DNA from: Segniliparus rugosus ATCC BAA-974
GTDB lineage: Bacteria; Actinomycetota; Actinomycetes; Mycobacteriales; Mycobacteriaceae
Reading direction: 5' to 3'
Assembly (NCBI RefSeq): GCF_000185725.2
Contig: NZ_KI391954.1
Location: 868,001-932,000, forward strand
Length of the DNA: 64,000 nt
Shown here piece by piece: positions 44,065-53,071 of this stretch. Each line of letters begins with the position of its first letter. Within the stretch, counting starts at the first letter, position 1. The notes beneath the pieces are model-generated. The model saw only the letters and a program-made list of their open reading frames with translations, made no database searches and was not told where the DNA came from. A program made the position numbers and the translations under genes.

Positions 44065-45573
44065 ATGACTGCTGCTACCGCCGATTTGTTGGACTACGAC
44101 GAGGTCCTTGAGCGTTTCGACCCGGTTCTGGGGCTGGAGGTCCACGTCGAGCTCAACACCGCGACGAAGATGTTCTGCGGTTGCCGGGTGGTGTTCGGCG
44201 CGCCGCCGAACTCGCAGGTCTGCCCGACTTGTTTGGGCTTGCCGGGCGCGTTGCCGTCGCTCAACGAGAAGGCGCTCGAATCCGCCGTGCGGATCGGCCT
44301 TGCTCTGGGCTGCTCGATCCGGCCCTGGGGCCGCTTCGCGCGGAAGAACTACTTCTACCCGGACATGCCGAAGAACTACCAGATCTCCCAGTACGACGAG
44401 CCGATCGCGGAGAACGGCTCCCTCGAGGTGGCGCTGGAGGACGGGACCACGGTCGTGATCGAGATCGAGCGGGCGCATATGGAGGAGGACACCGGCAAGC
44501 TCACCCATGTCGGCAGCGCCGACGGCCGCATCGGCGGGGCGGATCAGTCGCTGGTGGACTTCAACCGGGCGGGCACCCCGCTCATCGAGATCGTCACCAA
44601 GCCCATCGTGGGGACCGGGGCGCGCGCGCCGGAGGTCGCCCGCGCCTACGTCACGGCGCTGCGCGACCTGCTCGGCGCGCTCGGCGTCTCCGACGTCCGG
44701 ATGGAGCAGGGCTCGCTGCGGTGCGACGCGAACGTCTCGCTCATGCCCAAGGGCGCGTCGGAGTTCGGGACGCGCACCGAGACGAAGAACGTGAACTCCC
44801 TGCGCAGCGTGGAGACGGCGGTCCGCCACGAGATGCGCAGGCAGGCGGCGGTGCTCGTGGCTGGCGGGGAGATCCGCCAGGAGACCCGGCACTACCAGGA
44901 CGACGGCACGACCAAGTCGGGGCGGGCCAAGGAGACCGCCGCGGACTACCGCTACTTCCCGGAGCCCGACCTGGTCCCGGTCGCCCCGGACTCGGCATGG
45001 GTGGAGAGCCTGAAGGCGACACTGCCCGAGCCTCCGGCGAAGCGCCGGGCGCGGCTGCAGGCCGAATGGGGGTTCACCGACGAGGTGATGCGCGACGTGG
45101 TGAACGCCGGCGCGGTGGAACTGCTCATCCAGACCGTCGAGGCGGGCGCGGGGGCCGACGCCGCCCGAGGCGTGTGGCTCTCCCAGCTCTCCCGTGTCGC
45201 GAACGAGCGGGGCGCGGCGCTCGCCGACCTGCCGATCACCCCGGTCCAGGTGGCGAAGACGCTCGCGCTCGTCGCGGCGGGGGAGCTCACCGGCAAACTG
45301 GCCACGCAGGTGATCGACGGCGTGCTCGCGGGCGAGGGCGAGCCGGACGAGGTCGTCGCCAAACGAGGTTTGAAGGTGGTGAGGGACGACGGCGCGCTGC
45401 AGGCCGCCGTCGACGCGGCGCTCGCGCAGTTCCCGTCCGAGGCGGAGGCGATCCGCGAAGGCCGCCAGCAGGCCATCGGCCCGGTCATGGGCGCGGTGAT
45501 GAAGGCGATGAAGGGCCAGGCGGACGGCAAGGCGGTGCGCGCTTTGATCCTCAAGTCGTGCGGCCAGGGCTAG
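44065..45573 (+). CDS. gatB: Aspartyl/glutamyl-tRNA amidotransferase subunit B
   Basis: Kinase/amidotransferase subunit of GatCAB, 502 aa. [18 protein letters not shown], the zinc-binding cysteines CGC and [22 protein letters not shown] and [10 protein letters not shown] mark the cradle domain; the C-terminal YqeY domain begins near residue 350. Corresponds to Rv3009c. Confidence 0.97.
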   Translation: MTAATADLLDYDEVLERFDPVLGLEVHVELNTATKMFCGCRVVFGAPPNSQVCPTCLGLPGALPSLNEKALESAVRIGLALGCSIRPWGRFARKNYFYPDMPKNYQISQYDEPIAENGSLEVALEDGTTVVIEIERAHMEEDTGKLTHVGSADGRIGGADQSLVDFNRAGTPLIEIVTKPIVGTGARAPEVARAYVTALRDLLGALGVSDVRMEQGSLRCDANVSLMPKGASEFGTRTETKNVNSLRSVETAVRHEMRRQAAVLVAGGEIRQETRHYQDDGTTKSGRAKETAADYRYFPEPDLVPVAPDSAWVESLKATLPEPPAKRRARLQAEWGFTDEVMRDVVNAGAVELLIQTVEAGAGADAARGVWLSQLSRVANERGAALADLPITPVQVAKTLALVAAGELTGKLATQVIDGVLAGEGEPDEVVAKRGLKVVRDDGALQAAVDAALAQFPSEAEAIREGRQQAIGPVMGAVMKAMKGQADGKAVRALILKSCGQG

Positions 45574-45596
45574 CGTCGGCACGGTTTCCCGAGGCG

Positions 45597-45635
45597 CTCC
45601 AGCGGCGGACGACCCACGTGCGTCCGCCGCTGGAG
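45597..45635 (+). terminator. Strong hairpin after gatB
   Basis: CTCCAGCGGCGGACG pairs perfectly (15 bp) with its inverse at 45621-45635 across a 9-nt loop. It begins 24 bp after the gatB stop, with no T-tract. Confidence 0.8.
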
Positions 45636-45779
45636 GCCGGGGGCTGCTGTTCGGCGGCGTTCCTCTGCGAGATCGGGGCCGCCTTGGCAACCAAGCAACG
45701 CCGAGCGCCCACGATCACTGGCTTTGCTTGCTGGTAATGGTGTCCAAAGTTGCATTTACCAGCAGTTGGAATTGCTGCA

Positions 45780-45807
45780 GATCATTCTGGCGAGTGCAAG
45801 AATGATC
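45780..45807. promoter_or_regulatory. Inverted repeat upstream of the EspR-like gene
   Basis: GATCATTCT and AGAATGATC form a perfect 9-bp inverted repeat separated by 10 bp, ending 36 bp before the GTG of the EspR-like gene. GGTAA/TTACC at 45733-45760 is a looser second repeat. Autoregulation is possible. Confidence 0.5.
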
Positions 45808-45843
45808 GCTGCGCGATAGCCAGGCGAATGGGATGGAGCGATC

Positions 45844-46217
45844 GTGGGCATGATTCAGGGCGAGAGAGGCCCCGAGGTCTCGTCGGCGGACGGCCTGGCC
45901 GCCAAGCTCGCCATGCTGTACGAGACCTTGGCGCCCGCAGTGGCTCCGTGTCCGACGCCGTTGTGGCCGAGGGGATTTACGAGAAAACCGGGGCGCAGAT
46001 GAGCGCCCCCTATTTATGCCTGTTGCGCACGGACAGACGGACGAATCTCACGATTCGGAATGTCCAGGCGATAGCCGAGTATTTCGGCGTGCCAGTCTCC
46101 TACTTGGCCGACCCCGGCAACGACACGGCGGTCGAAACCGAATTGAGGCTGGTCAAAGCGATGCGGGACACAGGGGCGCGCGACATCGCGGCGAGGCTTC
46201 GACGCTCGCATCGTTGA
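45844..46217 (+). pseudogene. EspR-like helix-turn-helix regulator, frameshifted
   Basis: Starts GTG (45844), or ATG at 45850 (MIQGERGPEVSSADG), and reads AAKLAMLYETLAPAV, like the EspR N-terminus (AARLNRLFDTVYPP). Near 45940 the frame breaks; the continuation is in another frame: SVSDAVVAEGIYEKTGAQMSAPYL, then LLRTDRRTNLTIRNVQAIAEYFG, the recognition helix region of EspR (MSAPYLSQLRSGNRTN). It ends at IAARLRRSHR, about 25 residues short of EspR's C-terminal dimer helices. One base missing or two extra would restore the frame. EspR is the nucleoid-associated regulator of espACD. Confidence 0.72.
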
Positions 46218-46331
46218 CGCGGCATCTCGGCCCGGCCACGCTCGAAGCGACGGGGCGCCTCACCCTCAAACCTGCGGGCCTGCGGCTGCACGCGCGCGAC
46301 CGGGCGAACCGGACTCAAAGTGGGTCAGATA

Positions 46332-46350
46332 ACATTGTTTCACACAATGT
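46332..46350. promoter_or_regulatory. Perfect inverted repeat upstream of the hotdog gene
   Basis: ACATTGT-ttcac-ACAATGT, a 7-bp perfect inverted repeat with a 5-bp spacer, lies 33 bp before the ATG. The form suits a TetR- or GntR-type operator; no regulator gene is adjacent. Confidence 0.5.
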
Positions 46351-46383
46351 CGCTCACAACACTTTCAGAAAGGCCGGTGGACC

Positions 46384-46824
46384 ATGGACGAGGCGGCGCT
46401 GCTGGAATTCGGGGCATTGGGGATCGCGTTCGTCGAACGGAGCGGTCTTCGGGTCTTAGCCGCGAAACGCGGCAGGGTGCGGTGCATGATGCCGTACGAA
46501 GGGAACGAGAACCACATCGGGACCATGTACGCGGGGGCGTTGTTCACGCTGGCGGAGCTGCCGGGGGGCCTGCTTTATTTGACCTCCTTCGACACCGCGA
46601 AGTTCTTCCCGATCGTGAAAGAGATGAACATCCAGTTCCGCAAACCGGTCACCAGCGATGTGACAGTGGAGGTCGGCTTGGCCGAGGAGGCCATCGCCGC
46701 GATCCAGGCGGAGGCGGAGACGAAAGGGAAGGCGGAGTTCGTCCTCGAAGGCGAGCTGAAGACGGAGGACGGGACGCTGGTGGCGACAAGTCGGGGGGTC
46801 TACCAGCTCCGCGTCGCCGGCTAG
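46384..46824 (+). CDS. Hotdog-fold thioesterase-like protein (DUF4442/YiiD C-terminal type)
   Basis: A 146-aa single hotdog domain. CMMPYEGNENHIGTMYAGALF followed by ELPGGLL is the central helix region of the PaaI/DUF4442 thioesterase-like group, and MNIQFRKPVTSDVTVEV is the strand after it. Acyl-CoA or acyl-ACP thioesterase activity is possible but no substrate can be assigned. GAAAGGCCGG precedes the start; its stop is 7 bp from the converging lppZ gene. Confidence 0.75.
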   Translation: MDEAALLEFGALGIAFVERSGLRVLAAKRGRVRCMMPYEGNENHIGTMYAGALFTLAELPGGLLYLTSFDTAKFFPIVKEMNIQFRKPVTSDVTVEVGLAEEAIAAIQAEAETKGKAEFVLEGELKTEDGTLVATSRGVYQLRVAG

Positions 46825-46831
46825 CGCGGGG

Positions 46832-48022
46832 TCAGTCGTCTTTGGGCTTCGGCGGTTCGCCGAAGCCGGGGACGCCGCCCTTGCCGCCGCCCCCGCTCGA
46901 GCTGCAGATCACCCGGTCGTCGACGTTCTCGTCCGGATTGCCGCCGGGGCCCCGGTTGGCGGTGCCGAAGCACAGCATCCCCGCAGGAGAGGCCGAGACG
47001 TCGTTGAGCACGCCGTACTTGCCGTCCACGGCGACGACGGGCTCGACGGGAAGGCCACTGGAGCCGGGCGGCATGGTGAGGGTGAGCAGTTTCTCGCGCA
47101 CCGCGACGAACGCCACCGATTTCTTGACCGCGCAGCCGGACACGCCCGGTCGCTCCGGCCAGCTCCAGACCAGCTGGGGCGTGGCCGACCCTTTCGGAAC
47201 TCGGAGCAGCTCGTCCTTCACCGGGCTGCGGTTGGTGTACCAGAGGGTGGTGTCGGGGTCGTCCAGGTCGAAGCAGAGCGATCCGCCCGTCCCGAGCCCG
47301 CTCACGATCACCTTCGGATCGGCGGGAGCGCCGTCGTTCAGCTGGCTCGGCTCGATCCGAAGGATCTTGCCCGCGAGCGAGTTCGGGTCGCTGGCCTCGG
47401 CCTCGTCGCCCGCGCTGCTGGTGAGCACGTAGAGGGCGCCGCCGGGGCCGAACTGGATCGAGCCGTAGTTCTCGTCGCTCGAATGCGGGATGCCGGTCAG
47501 GACGTCTTTCGCGCCCGCCTCTTTCGTCAGCCGGACCACGCGGTTGTCCGTCGGAGTCGAGATGTAGGCGAAGATCGCGCCGTCGGTGGCGAAGCTCGGG
47601 GAAAGCGCGATGTCCATGAGCCCGCCGTCCCCCGCAGGGTTGACGTCCACATGCGTCACGACTGTGGCTTTCTGGCTCGGCCCGCGCTTGGCGAGGAGGA
47701 TGTTGCCGGTGCTGCGCTCGGCGACGAGCACCGCGTCCGCCCCCGTGAGGGGGGCGATCCCGCCGGTGATTTTGATGCAGGTGGCGATGACCGCGGGGTC
47801 GAGGTCCACGCACGGCCCCGGTTTGCGGTCGCCCTGGTTCGGCTGGTCCTGGTTCGGCGGCGTCTGTTGGGGGTCGGCGGGCGGTTTCTTGCCGCTTCGC
47901 AACGAGCCCTGGAACGCGTCCTGGAAGGGCGAGTTGTTGAGGTGCTCGAAATCGGCGCAGCCGCTGACGAGGGAGACGGCGCAGGCGAGCGCGGTGGAAG
48001 CGGCGAGGGCCCGGAGCTTCAT
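46832..48022 (-). CDS. lppZ: LppZ-like lipoprotein, sorbosone-dehydrogenase-type beta-propeller
   Basis: A 396-aa lipoprotein: signal peptide with lipobox VSGC (Cys22), a Pro/Gln/Asn-rich linker (about 45-70), then a six-bladed glucose/sorbosone-dehydrogenase-type propeller (GLMDIALSPSFATDGAIFAY, ENYGSIQFGPGGALYV). Usual PQQ-binding residues cannot be confirmed by eye. The ATG overlaps the ilvD stop (TGATG), so the two are translationally coupled. Rv3006 (lppZ) lies close to gatB in M. tuberculosis too. Confidence 0.87.
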   Translation of the reverse strand: MKLRALAASTALACAVSLVSGCADFEHLNNSPFQDAFQGSLRSGKKPPADPQQTPPNQDQPNQGDRKPGPCVDLDPAVIATCIKITGGIAPLTGADAVLVAERSTGNILLAKRGPSQKATVVTHVDVNPAGDGGLMDIALSPSFATDGAIFAYISTPTDNRVVRLTKEAGAKDVLTGIPHSSDENYGSIQFGPGGALYVLTSSAGDEAEASDPNSLAGKILRIEPSQLNDGAPADPKVIVSGLGTGGSLCFDLDDPDTTLWYTNRSPVKDELLRVPKGSATPQLVWSWPERPGVSGCAVKKSVAFVAVREKLLTLTMPPGSSGLPVEPVVAVDGKYGVLNDVSASPAGMLCFGTANRGPGGNPDENVDDRVICSSSGGGGKGGVPGFGEPPKPKDD

Positions 48023-49866
48023 CAGGAGGGCAGCCTCCGCACGGCTCCTTGGTCGGCGGATGTGGCCATGGCCGCGTACGCCCGTAATGCGGCGGTCACC
48101 GGGCGGTTGCGCTCCTTCGGGCTCCACGGCCGCTCCGCCGCCTCCATCTTCGCGCGGCGGTTGGCGAGCGTGTCGTCGGAGACGAGCAGCTCAAGGGCGC
48201 GGGAGGCGACGTCGATCCGGATCTGGTCCCCGTTCTCGACAAGCCCGATCGCGCCGCCGGAGGCGGCCTCCGGGGAGACGTGGCCGATGGAGAGGCCGGA
48301 GGTGCCGCCGGAGAAGCGCCCGTCGGTGATGAGCGCGCAGACTTTGCCGAGCCCCATGCCCTTGAGGAACGAGGTGGGATGGAGCATCTCCTGCATCCCC
48401 GGCCCGCCCGAGGGGCCTTCGTAGCGGACGACGACCACGTCGCCGGGCTTGATCTTCTTCCCGAGGATGGCCGAGACGGCCTCCTCTTGGGACTCGACCA
48501 CCACCGCTGGGCCTTGGAAGGAGAACAGCTCCTCGTCGATGCCCGCGGTTTTGAGGATCGCGCCGTCCGGGGCGAGGTTGCCCCGGAGCACCACGAGCCC
48601 GCCCTCTTTGGTGTAGGCGTGCTCGGCGTCGCGCAGGCAGCCGGAGACCGCGTCCAGGTCCAGGCTCGACCACCGGTTCTCGGTGGAGAAGGGCTCGGTG
48701 GTCCGCACGCCGCCGGGGGCCGCGTGGAAGAGTTCGACCGCCTCGGCGGAGGCTTTCCCGGAGCGCACGTCCCACGTGTCGAGCCATGCGCCGAGCGAGG
48801 GGGAGTGCACGGTGTGCACGTCCTCGTGCAGGAGTCCCGCGCGGCGCAGCTCGCCGAGGATGGCGGGGATGCCGCCCGCCCGGTGCACGTCCTCCATGTG
48901 GTAGTCGGAGTTCGGGGCGACTTTGGAGAGGCAGGGCACCCGGCGGCTGATCGCGTCGATGTCCGCGAGGGCGAACGGCACTTCGCCCTCGTTCGCGGCG
49001 GCGAGGATGTGCAGCACCGTGTTGGTGGAGCCGCCCATGGCGACGTCGAGCGCCATCGCGTTCGCGAAAGCCTTCGCGGTGGCGACGTTCCGGGGGAGGA
49101 CCGAGTCGTCGTCCTGCTCGTACCAGCGTTTGGCGATCTCCACGACGACCGAGCCCGCTCGTTCGAAAAGGGCTCGGCGCGCGGCGTGCGTGGCGAGGGT
49201 GGAGCCGTTGCCGGGCAAGGAGAGGCCCAGCGCCTCGGTGAGGCAGTTCATCGAGTTGGCGGTGAACATGCCGGAGCAGGAGCCGCAAGTGGGGCAGGCG
49301 CTGCGCTCGACCTCGCCGAGGCCCTCCTCGGTGACGGAGTCGTTCGCGCTCGCGGCGATGGCGGTGATGAGGTCGGTGGGCGCGTGCGCGACGCCGTCGA
49401 CGACCACGGCTTTGCCCGCCTCCATCGGGCCGCCGGAGACGAACACGGCGGGGATGTTCAGGCGCATCGCGGCGTTGAGCATCCCCGGAGTGATCTTGTC
49501 GCAGTTCGAGATGCAGACCAGGGCGTCGGCGGTGTGCGCGTTCACCATGTACTCCACCGAGTCCGCGATGAGCTCGCGACTGGGCAGGGAGTAGAGCATG
49601 CCGCCGTGGCCCATGGCGATGCCGTCGTCCACCGCGATGGTGTGGAACTCCCTGGCAACGCCGCCGGCCGCGCGGACGGCTTCGGCGACGATCTCCCCGA
49701 CGTTCTTCAGATGGACGTGGCCGGGGACGAACTGGGTGTAGGAGTTCGCGATGGCGACGATGGGTTTGCCGAAGTCGGCGTCGGTGAGCCCGGTCGCGCG
49801 CCAGAGCGAGCGCGCTCCGGCCGCTGCGCGGCCGATGGTGGTCGTCCTGGATCGAAGTGGCGGCAT
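48022..49866 (-). CDS. ilvD: Dihydroxy-acid dehydratase
   Basis: Fe-S dehydratase of valine, leucine, isoleucine and pantothenate synthesis, 614 aa. Cluster cysteines lie in [10 protein letters not shown] and [34 protein letters not shown] and [20 protein letters not shown] are family signatures. A leaderless start is likely (TAAGCT 6 bp upstream). In M. tuberculosis ilvD (Rv0189c) is elsewhere, so its coupling to lppZ is a local arrangement. Confidence 0.97.
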   Translation of the reverse strand: MPPLRSRTTTIGRAAAGARSLWRATGLTDADFGKPIVAIANSYTQFVPGHVHLKNVGEIVAEAVRAAGGVAREFHTIAVDDGIAMGHGGMLYSLPSRELIADSVEYMVNAHTADALVCISNCDKITPGMLNAAMRLNIPAVFVSGGPMEAGKAVVVDGVAHAPTDLITAIAASANDSVTEEGLGEVERSACPTCGSCSGMFTANSMNCLTEALGLSLPGNGSTLATHAARRALFERAGSVVVEIAKRWYEQDDDSVLPRNVATAKAFANAMALDVAMGGSTNTVLHILAAANEGEVPFALADIDAISRRVPCLSKVAPNSDYHMEDVHRAGGIPAILGELRRAGLLHEDVHTVHSPSLGAWLDTWDVRSGKASAEAVELFHAAPGGVRTTEPFSTENRWSSLDLDAVSGCLRDAEHAYTKEGGLVVLRGNLAPDGAILKTAGIDEELFSFQGPAVVVESQEEAVSAILGKKIKPGDVVVVRYEGPSGGPGMQEMLHPTSFLKGMGLGKVCALITDGRFSGGTSGLSIGHVSPEAASGGAIGLVENGDQIRIDVASRALELLVSDDTLANRRAKMEAAERPWSPKERNRPVTAALRAYAAMATSADQGAVRRLPS

Positions 49867-49872
49867 CTGCTC

Positions 49873-49878
49873 AGCTTA
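49873..49878 (-). promoter_or_regulatory. -10 box, leaderless ilvD
   Basis: TAAGCT on the minus strand, six bases, then the ilvD ATG. Confidence 0.55.
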
Positions 49879-50468
49879 CCCGTTCCTCGGCTTTCGCCGC
49901 TCCTATCCCCAGCGTTCCCGAAAGCGCAAGACAATGTGGCGCGAATCTCATAGGGATCGAAATATCATCGGATGATCCGCAGGTCTTCCCGGCGGCGGCG
50001 GGAAAGCGGGATGAGAGTCTCGGGCGAAGGCTCCGAGGGGCGTGGAACGCGCGGGCGGGAGATCGCGAACACGGCTGTCCGAACAATCGCGCAAGCCTCC
50101 CTGCCGTGGAGCCAGGGCCTTCGTCCCCGCCCCGGCGACATGCCACCGGGGCGGGCGGCGGGCCTTCCGTTTGTCGGAAATTCGCGCGGGGCCTGTGCTG
50201 CAATTCGTGTTCCTCGGCGCGAGTCGGGGACGGGCTCGAGAATGCGGGAATAATTTGGCGGCGAGCGTTGTTCCTCTCCGATCATTCTTCAGGATGGGGC
50301 GGCGGAGCGTGATGAAACTGTGATTTTTCGAGGCGGGATTGCGGGAATGGGAAGGGGCGGTCGCGCGTTCTTTCCCCGTAGAGGCGATCGGATGGGAACG
50401 ACCGGCTCGCGCAGATTTGAAGAAGAACGACAAATTCCTATGTGAACAAAGCGAATGAGGAGAAGATC
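49879..50468. other. Long gap between ilvD and the small secreted gene
   Basis: About 590 bp. A GC-rich inverted repeat, CCCGCCCCGG (50126-50135) with CCGGGGCGGG (50146-50155), forms a 10-bp hairpin. Short open frames on both strands are Arg/Pro/Gly-rich and lack ribosome sites. I see no gene; a long leader for the secreted gene or a small RNA is possible. Confidence 0.4.
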
Positions 50469-50723
50469 ATGAATCTGACTATGAGAACAATCGCGAAAGC
50501 AACATCGGCCGCGGCGTTCGGGATGTTCGCCTTGGCTCCGGGTCTGGCCAGCATGGCTTCCGCCGGTCCTGCCCACGAGTCCGTCGGGTTCGTGCCGGTG
50601 GGCGATTCGAGCAGCACCGGGAGCGGCGACAGCCACGGCCGCAACAGCACTCAGCTTCCCCAGCCGCAGAATGGGAACAATAACGCCCCGGTGCACATCC
50701 TCGCCCCCGGCGGCCAGCGCTGA
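50469..50723 (+). CDS. Small secreted Ser/Asn/Gly-rich protein, paralogue 1
   Basis: An 84-aa protein with a signal peptide (MNLTMRTIAKATSAAAFGMF, likely cleaved at ASA-GPAH near residue 31). The mature part is short, polar and unstructured (GDSSSTGSGDSHGRNSTQ, then QNGNNNAP). GAGGAG 7 bp before the ATG fixes the start; earlier in-frame codons would add MNKANEEKI. It resembles the next gene in leader and composition. No family recognised. Confidence 0.68.
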   Translation: MNLTMRTIAKATSAAAFGMFALAPGLASMASAGPAHESVGFVPVGDSSSTGSGDSHGRNSTQLPQPQNGNNNAPVHILAPGGQR

Positions 50724-50744
50724 AAGAACAAGTTCTAATAGTGT

Positions 50745-50786
50745 AATATTGCGAGCGAGAGCCGATCGGCTCTCGCTCGCAATATT
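50745..50786 (+). terminator. Perfect 42-bp palindrome after secreted paralogue 1
   Basis: A fully self-complementary 42-bp stretch (AATATTGCGAGCGAGAGCCG and its inverse), 21 bp after the stop. Followed by CCCCGTTTTT, so it should terminate on the plus strand. It has no loop in DNA and would form a very stable RNA hairpin. Confidence 0.8.
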
Positions 50787-50897
50787 CCCCGTTTTTAAAT
50801 ACGGGTTTGAAAACTGAACACGACATGAGCAATAGGTGTTCTTCGGGAGGATTCCCGGCGCCCATTTCAGAATCCATTCAGCGAGGAGTAGATCACT

Positions 50898-51179
50898 ATG
50901 GCTTCGGTTACCACCTTCGTTTCCGCGGCTGCGCTCGGCGTGTTCGCGTTGAGCCCGGCATTGGCCCTCGAGGCTTCGGCCGCTCCCGCCCCGCAGGTCA
51001 TCGGGTCTGTGCACGCGGACAGCGACACCAACGGCGGCGCCAGCGGGTCCGGCAACGGCAACAGCAACAGCTCGAGCGGGGACAACAACGGTCAAGGCCG
51101 TCCCGGCAACGTCGGCGGCCCCGGCTCTTCGGGCGTGAACAGCGGCTCGGCGGGCTCTAGCGGTAACGCGCACCACTGA
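50898..51179 (+). CDS. Small secreted Ser/Asn/Gly-rich protein, paralogue 2
   Basis: A 93-aa protein with a signal peptide (MASVTTFVSAAALGVFALSP, cleavage near ASA-APAP at about 29). The mature part is a Gly/Ser/Asn/Asp low-complexity chain (GNGNSNSSSGDNNGQGRPGN). GCGAGGAG lies upstream. The leader resembles the previous gene's (FALSPALALEASAAP versus FALAPGLASMASAGP), so the two arose by duplication. A cell-surface or secreted role is inferred only from the signal peptide. Confidence 0.68.
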   Translation: MASVTTFVSAAALGVFALSPALALEASAAPAPQVIGSVHADSDTNGGASGSGNGNSNSSSGDNNGQGRPGNVGGPGSSGVNSGSAGSSGNAHH

Positions 51180-51186
51180 TCCGAGA

Positions 51187-51234
51187 CGCGAATTTTTGGG
51201 CGGCTCCGCATGCGGAGCCGCCCAAAAATTCGCG
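51187..51234 (+). terminator. Perfect 48-bp palindrome after secreted paralogue 2
   Basis: A fully self-complementary 48-bp stretch centred on CCGCATGCGG, starting 7 bp after the stop, with AAAAATT/AATTTTT ends that supply a U-run in the RNA. Unrelated in sequence to the palindrome after paralogue 1. Confidence 0.8.
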
Positions 51235-51577
51235 CAAACATGGAATGACCCCATCAATAATCCATCAGCTTTGCGTTCCGTCGAGCGCGCCGCAGTTTCG
51301 CCGTCCCCGGCTCTGAATGGGTTTTGCTTCGGCCTAGCCGGTCGCTCCGTTCGAGCCTGGCTGCTCGGCAGGCGGCGGCGACTCCCTCGGCAACAGCCAC
51401 GACTGCGCCGCCGTCGAAGGCGAGTGAGACCAGTGAGTGAGACTGCGGGTCCGTGTAACGGGGGTCTGTGTCGTAGCTCTCTAGGCGAGGACTAGATTGT
51501 CTGGTGGCCCACTGCGGGCCACCAGACAATCGCTTCAAACCCAGGGACTGGGTTGGACCGCAAAGGACAGCAAAGAC
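51235..51577. other. Gap with a 16-bp-stem hairpin ahead of the SRPBCC gene
   Basis: About 340 bp. No start with a ribosome site; one frame codes an Ala/Thr-rich run (LAARQAAATPSATATTAPPS) that may be a decayed secreted peptide. GATTGTCTGGTGGCCC (51495-51510) pairs perfectly with 51516-51531 across a 5-nt loop, 46 bp before the next ATG: either the terminator of a lost gene or a leader structure of the SRPBCC gene. Confidence 0.5.
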
Positions 51578-52246
51578 ATGACAGAGCCTCAGACCCCTCC
51601 GGCCAAGCCCGCGTCGCCGAGCTCCTACCCCGCGTACGACCCGGCTGCCGACGACAAGCTGCTCTACACCATCGCCACCGCGGTTGTCGCGGTTCCGGCG
51701 GTCGCCCTCGGATTCCTGGTCCTGACCGCGAAGGGCCCCAAGGCTCCGTTCCGCTTCAAGGCGAAGGCGCTTGAGGGCGCTGACTTCGAGGACTTCCTCG
51801 ACAAGGGCTCTTTCCGCGTCACCGCGAAGGTGAAGTTCAAGCACCCGGTCGAGAAGGTGTGGTCGGCGTTCACCGGCGAGCGGGCGTTCAGCTGGATCCC
51901 CGGAGTCAAAGGCATCCACTACGTGGGCGAGCAGGGCGCGGGCGCGACCCGCTACATGAAGACCTTGCCGCTCGCGGTGGGCGAGAAGGTCGTCCAGTTC
52001 GACCAGGGCAAGCTTTTCGGCTACACCGGAGTCGGGGCCTCCCTGCCGGTGCTCAAGCAGCTGGCCTCGCAGTACACGTTCGAGCCCACCAAGCGGGGCG
52101 GGACGCAGTTGACATGGCGGCTTGCGGCGACCCCGAAGTTCATCGGTTTCCTGCCGCTGCGGCTGGCCGCGCCGTTTGTCAAGCCGCTTTTGAAGTTCGG
52201 CGCGAAGCGGGCCAACGGCGTTATCTTCCCCGCCGACAAGAAGTAG
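51578..52246 (+). CDS. SRPBCC/START-like protein with one N-terminal membrane helix
   Basis: A 222-aa protein: polar N-terminus, one transmembrane helix (LLYTIATAVVAVPAVALGFLV, about 28-48) and an SRPBCC domain (about 70-205) that begins FRVTAKVKFKHPVEKVWSAF. Such domains bind lipids or hydrophobic ligands. ATG at 51578 (MTEPQTPPAKP) is preferred over the longer frame from 51497, which would translate the hairpin. GGACAGCAAAGAC is a weak ribosome site. Function unknown. Confidence 0.75.
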   Translation: MTEPQTPPAKPASPSSYPAYDPAADDKLLYTIATAVVAVPAVALGFLVLTAKGPKAPFRFKAKALEGADFEDFLDKGSFRVTAKVKFKHPVEKVWSAFTGERAFSWIPGVKGIHYVGEQGAGATRYMKTLPLAVGEKVVQFDQGKLFGYTGVGASLPVLKQLASQYTFEPTKRGGTQLTWRLAATPKFIGFLPLRLAAPFVKPLLKFGAKRANGVIFPADKK

Positions 52247-52256
52247 AAACACCACG

Positions 52257-52292
52257 CAGGTGGGGCCCGGCTGTCCAGCCGGGCCCCACCTG
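52257..52292 (+). terminator. Hairpin after the SRPBCC gene
   Basis: CAGGTGGGGCCCGGCT pairs perfectly with 52277-52292 around GTCC (16-bp stem), starting 10 bp after the stop. Confidence 0.85.
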
Positions 52293-52411
52293 TGGCATAT
52301 TCGGGGCATTGCTTGCTTCAGGCAGGCCGAGGCTTTAACGTGAGACAGCGCACTTATTGATCAAGCAGGTTCTGCGACGCCGCGAGCGGCGTGATGAAGG
52401 AGGTAGAAGAG

Positions 52412-52864
52412 GTGGCGTTATACCGCAGCGTTGTGGTGGGCACCGACGGCTCTGAATCGTCGTTCCGCGCGGTGGAGCGCGCGGCAGAAGTCGCTGGAGC
52501 GGCTGGCGCGACTTTGTACATCGCGACGGCGTACCAGCAGCAGGGCGGCAGCTCGAGCGGACCGGCTTCGGACGCGCTGAAGGGCGAAGCCTTCCAGATC
52601 ACCGGCAACGCGCCTGCGTACGAGATCCTGCACAGCGCCGCCGACCGGGCGCGCAACGCCGGAGCGCAGAGGATCGAGGAGCGGGCGATTGCGGACAAGA
52701 ACCCCGTGGACGCCCTGATCGACCTCGTGATCGGCGTGAAAGCAGACCTGCTCGTGGTCGGCAACCGAGGCCTCTCGTCCATCACCGGCCGCATCCTCGG
52801 CTCCGTGCCTTCCGACGTCGCCCGCAAGGCCGACATCGATGTCTTAATCGTTCACACCGTCTAG
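52412..52864 (+). CDS. Universal stress protein, Rv1636-like
   Basis: A 150-aa single UspA domain. SVVVGTDGSESSFRAVERAA is the opening strand and loop, and VVGNRGLSSITGRILGSVPS is the ATP/cAMP-binding G-2x-G-9x-G(S/T) motif. I recall Rv1636 (TB15.3), a cAMP-binding USP, as very similar. The GTG at 52412 is chosen because AAGGAGGT ends 7 bp upstream; earlier in-frame ATGs overlap this ribosome site. Confidence 0.9.
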   Translation: MALYRSVVVGTDGSESSFRAVERAAEVAGAAGATLYIATAYQQQGGSSSGPASDALKGEAFQITGNAPAYEILHSAADRARNAGAQRIEERAIADKNPVDALIDLVIGVKADLLVVGNRGLSSITGRILGSVPSDVARKADIDVLIVHTV

Positions 52865-53071
52865 GTTTCGGGGTCCGCCCGGCGGTCTGCTTCGTTTTCG
52901 TTGTCCTCCGCGCGCGGGGAGGCTCCCCTTTGCGTCTCGTCTACGCCCGCTGAACGCCGGGGTGTCGCGACGGATCGCGGCCGTTTTGCTCTCGAGGCGG
53001 TTGGTTCGCCTTGTTCGCCGCGTCGGAGGCACTGGGCGCTTCTTGAAGCGCGGGATGCTTCGACGAGACGG

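Noticed and set aside
42622-45690. 1022-codon minus-strand frame over gatB
   Set aside because: Only the last 445 codons (GgH-like) have a recognisable protein; the rest is antisense to gatB and arginine-rich.
50126-50155. GC-rich hairpin in the ilvD/secreted gap
   Set aside because: No gene ends nearby on either strand and there is no T-tract; kept only as a note in the gap entry.
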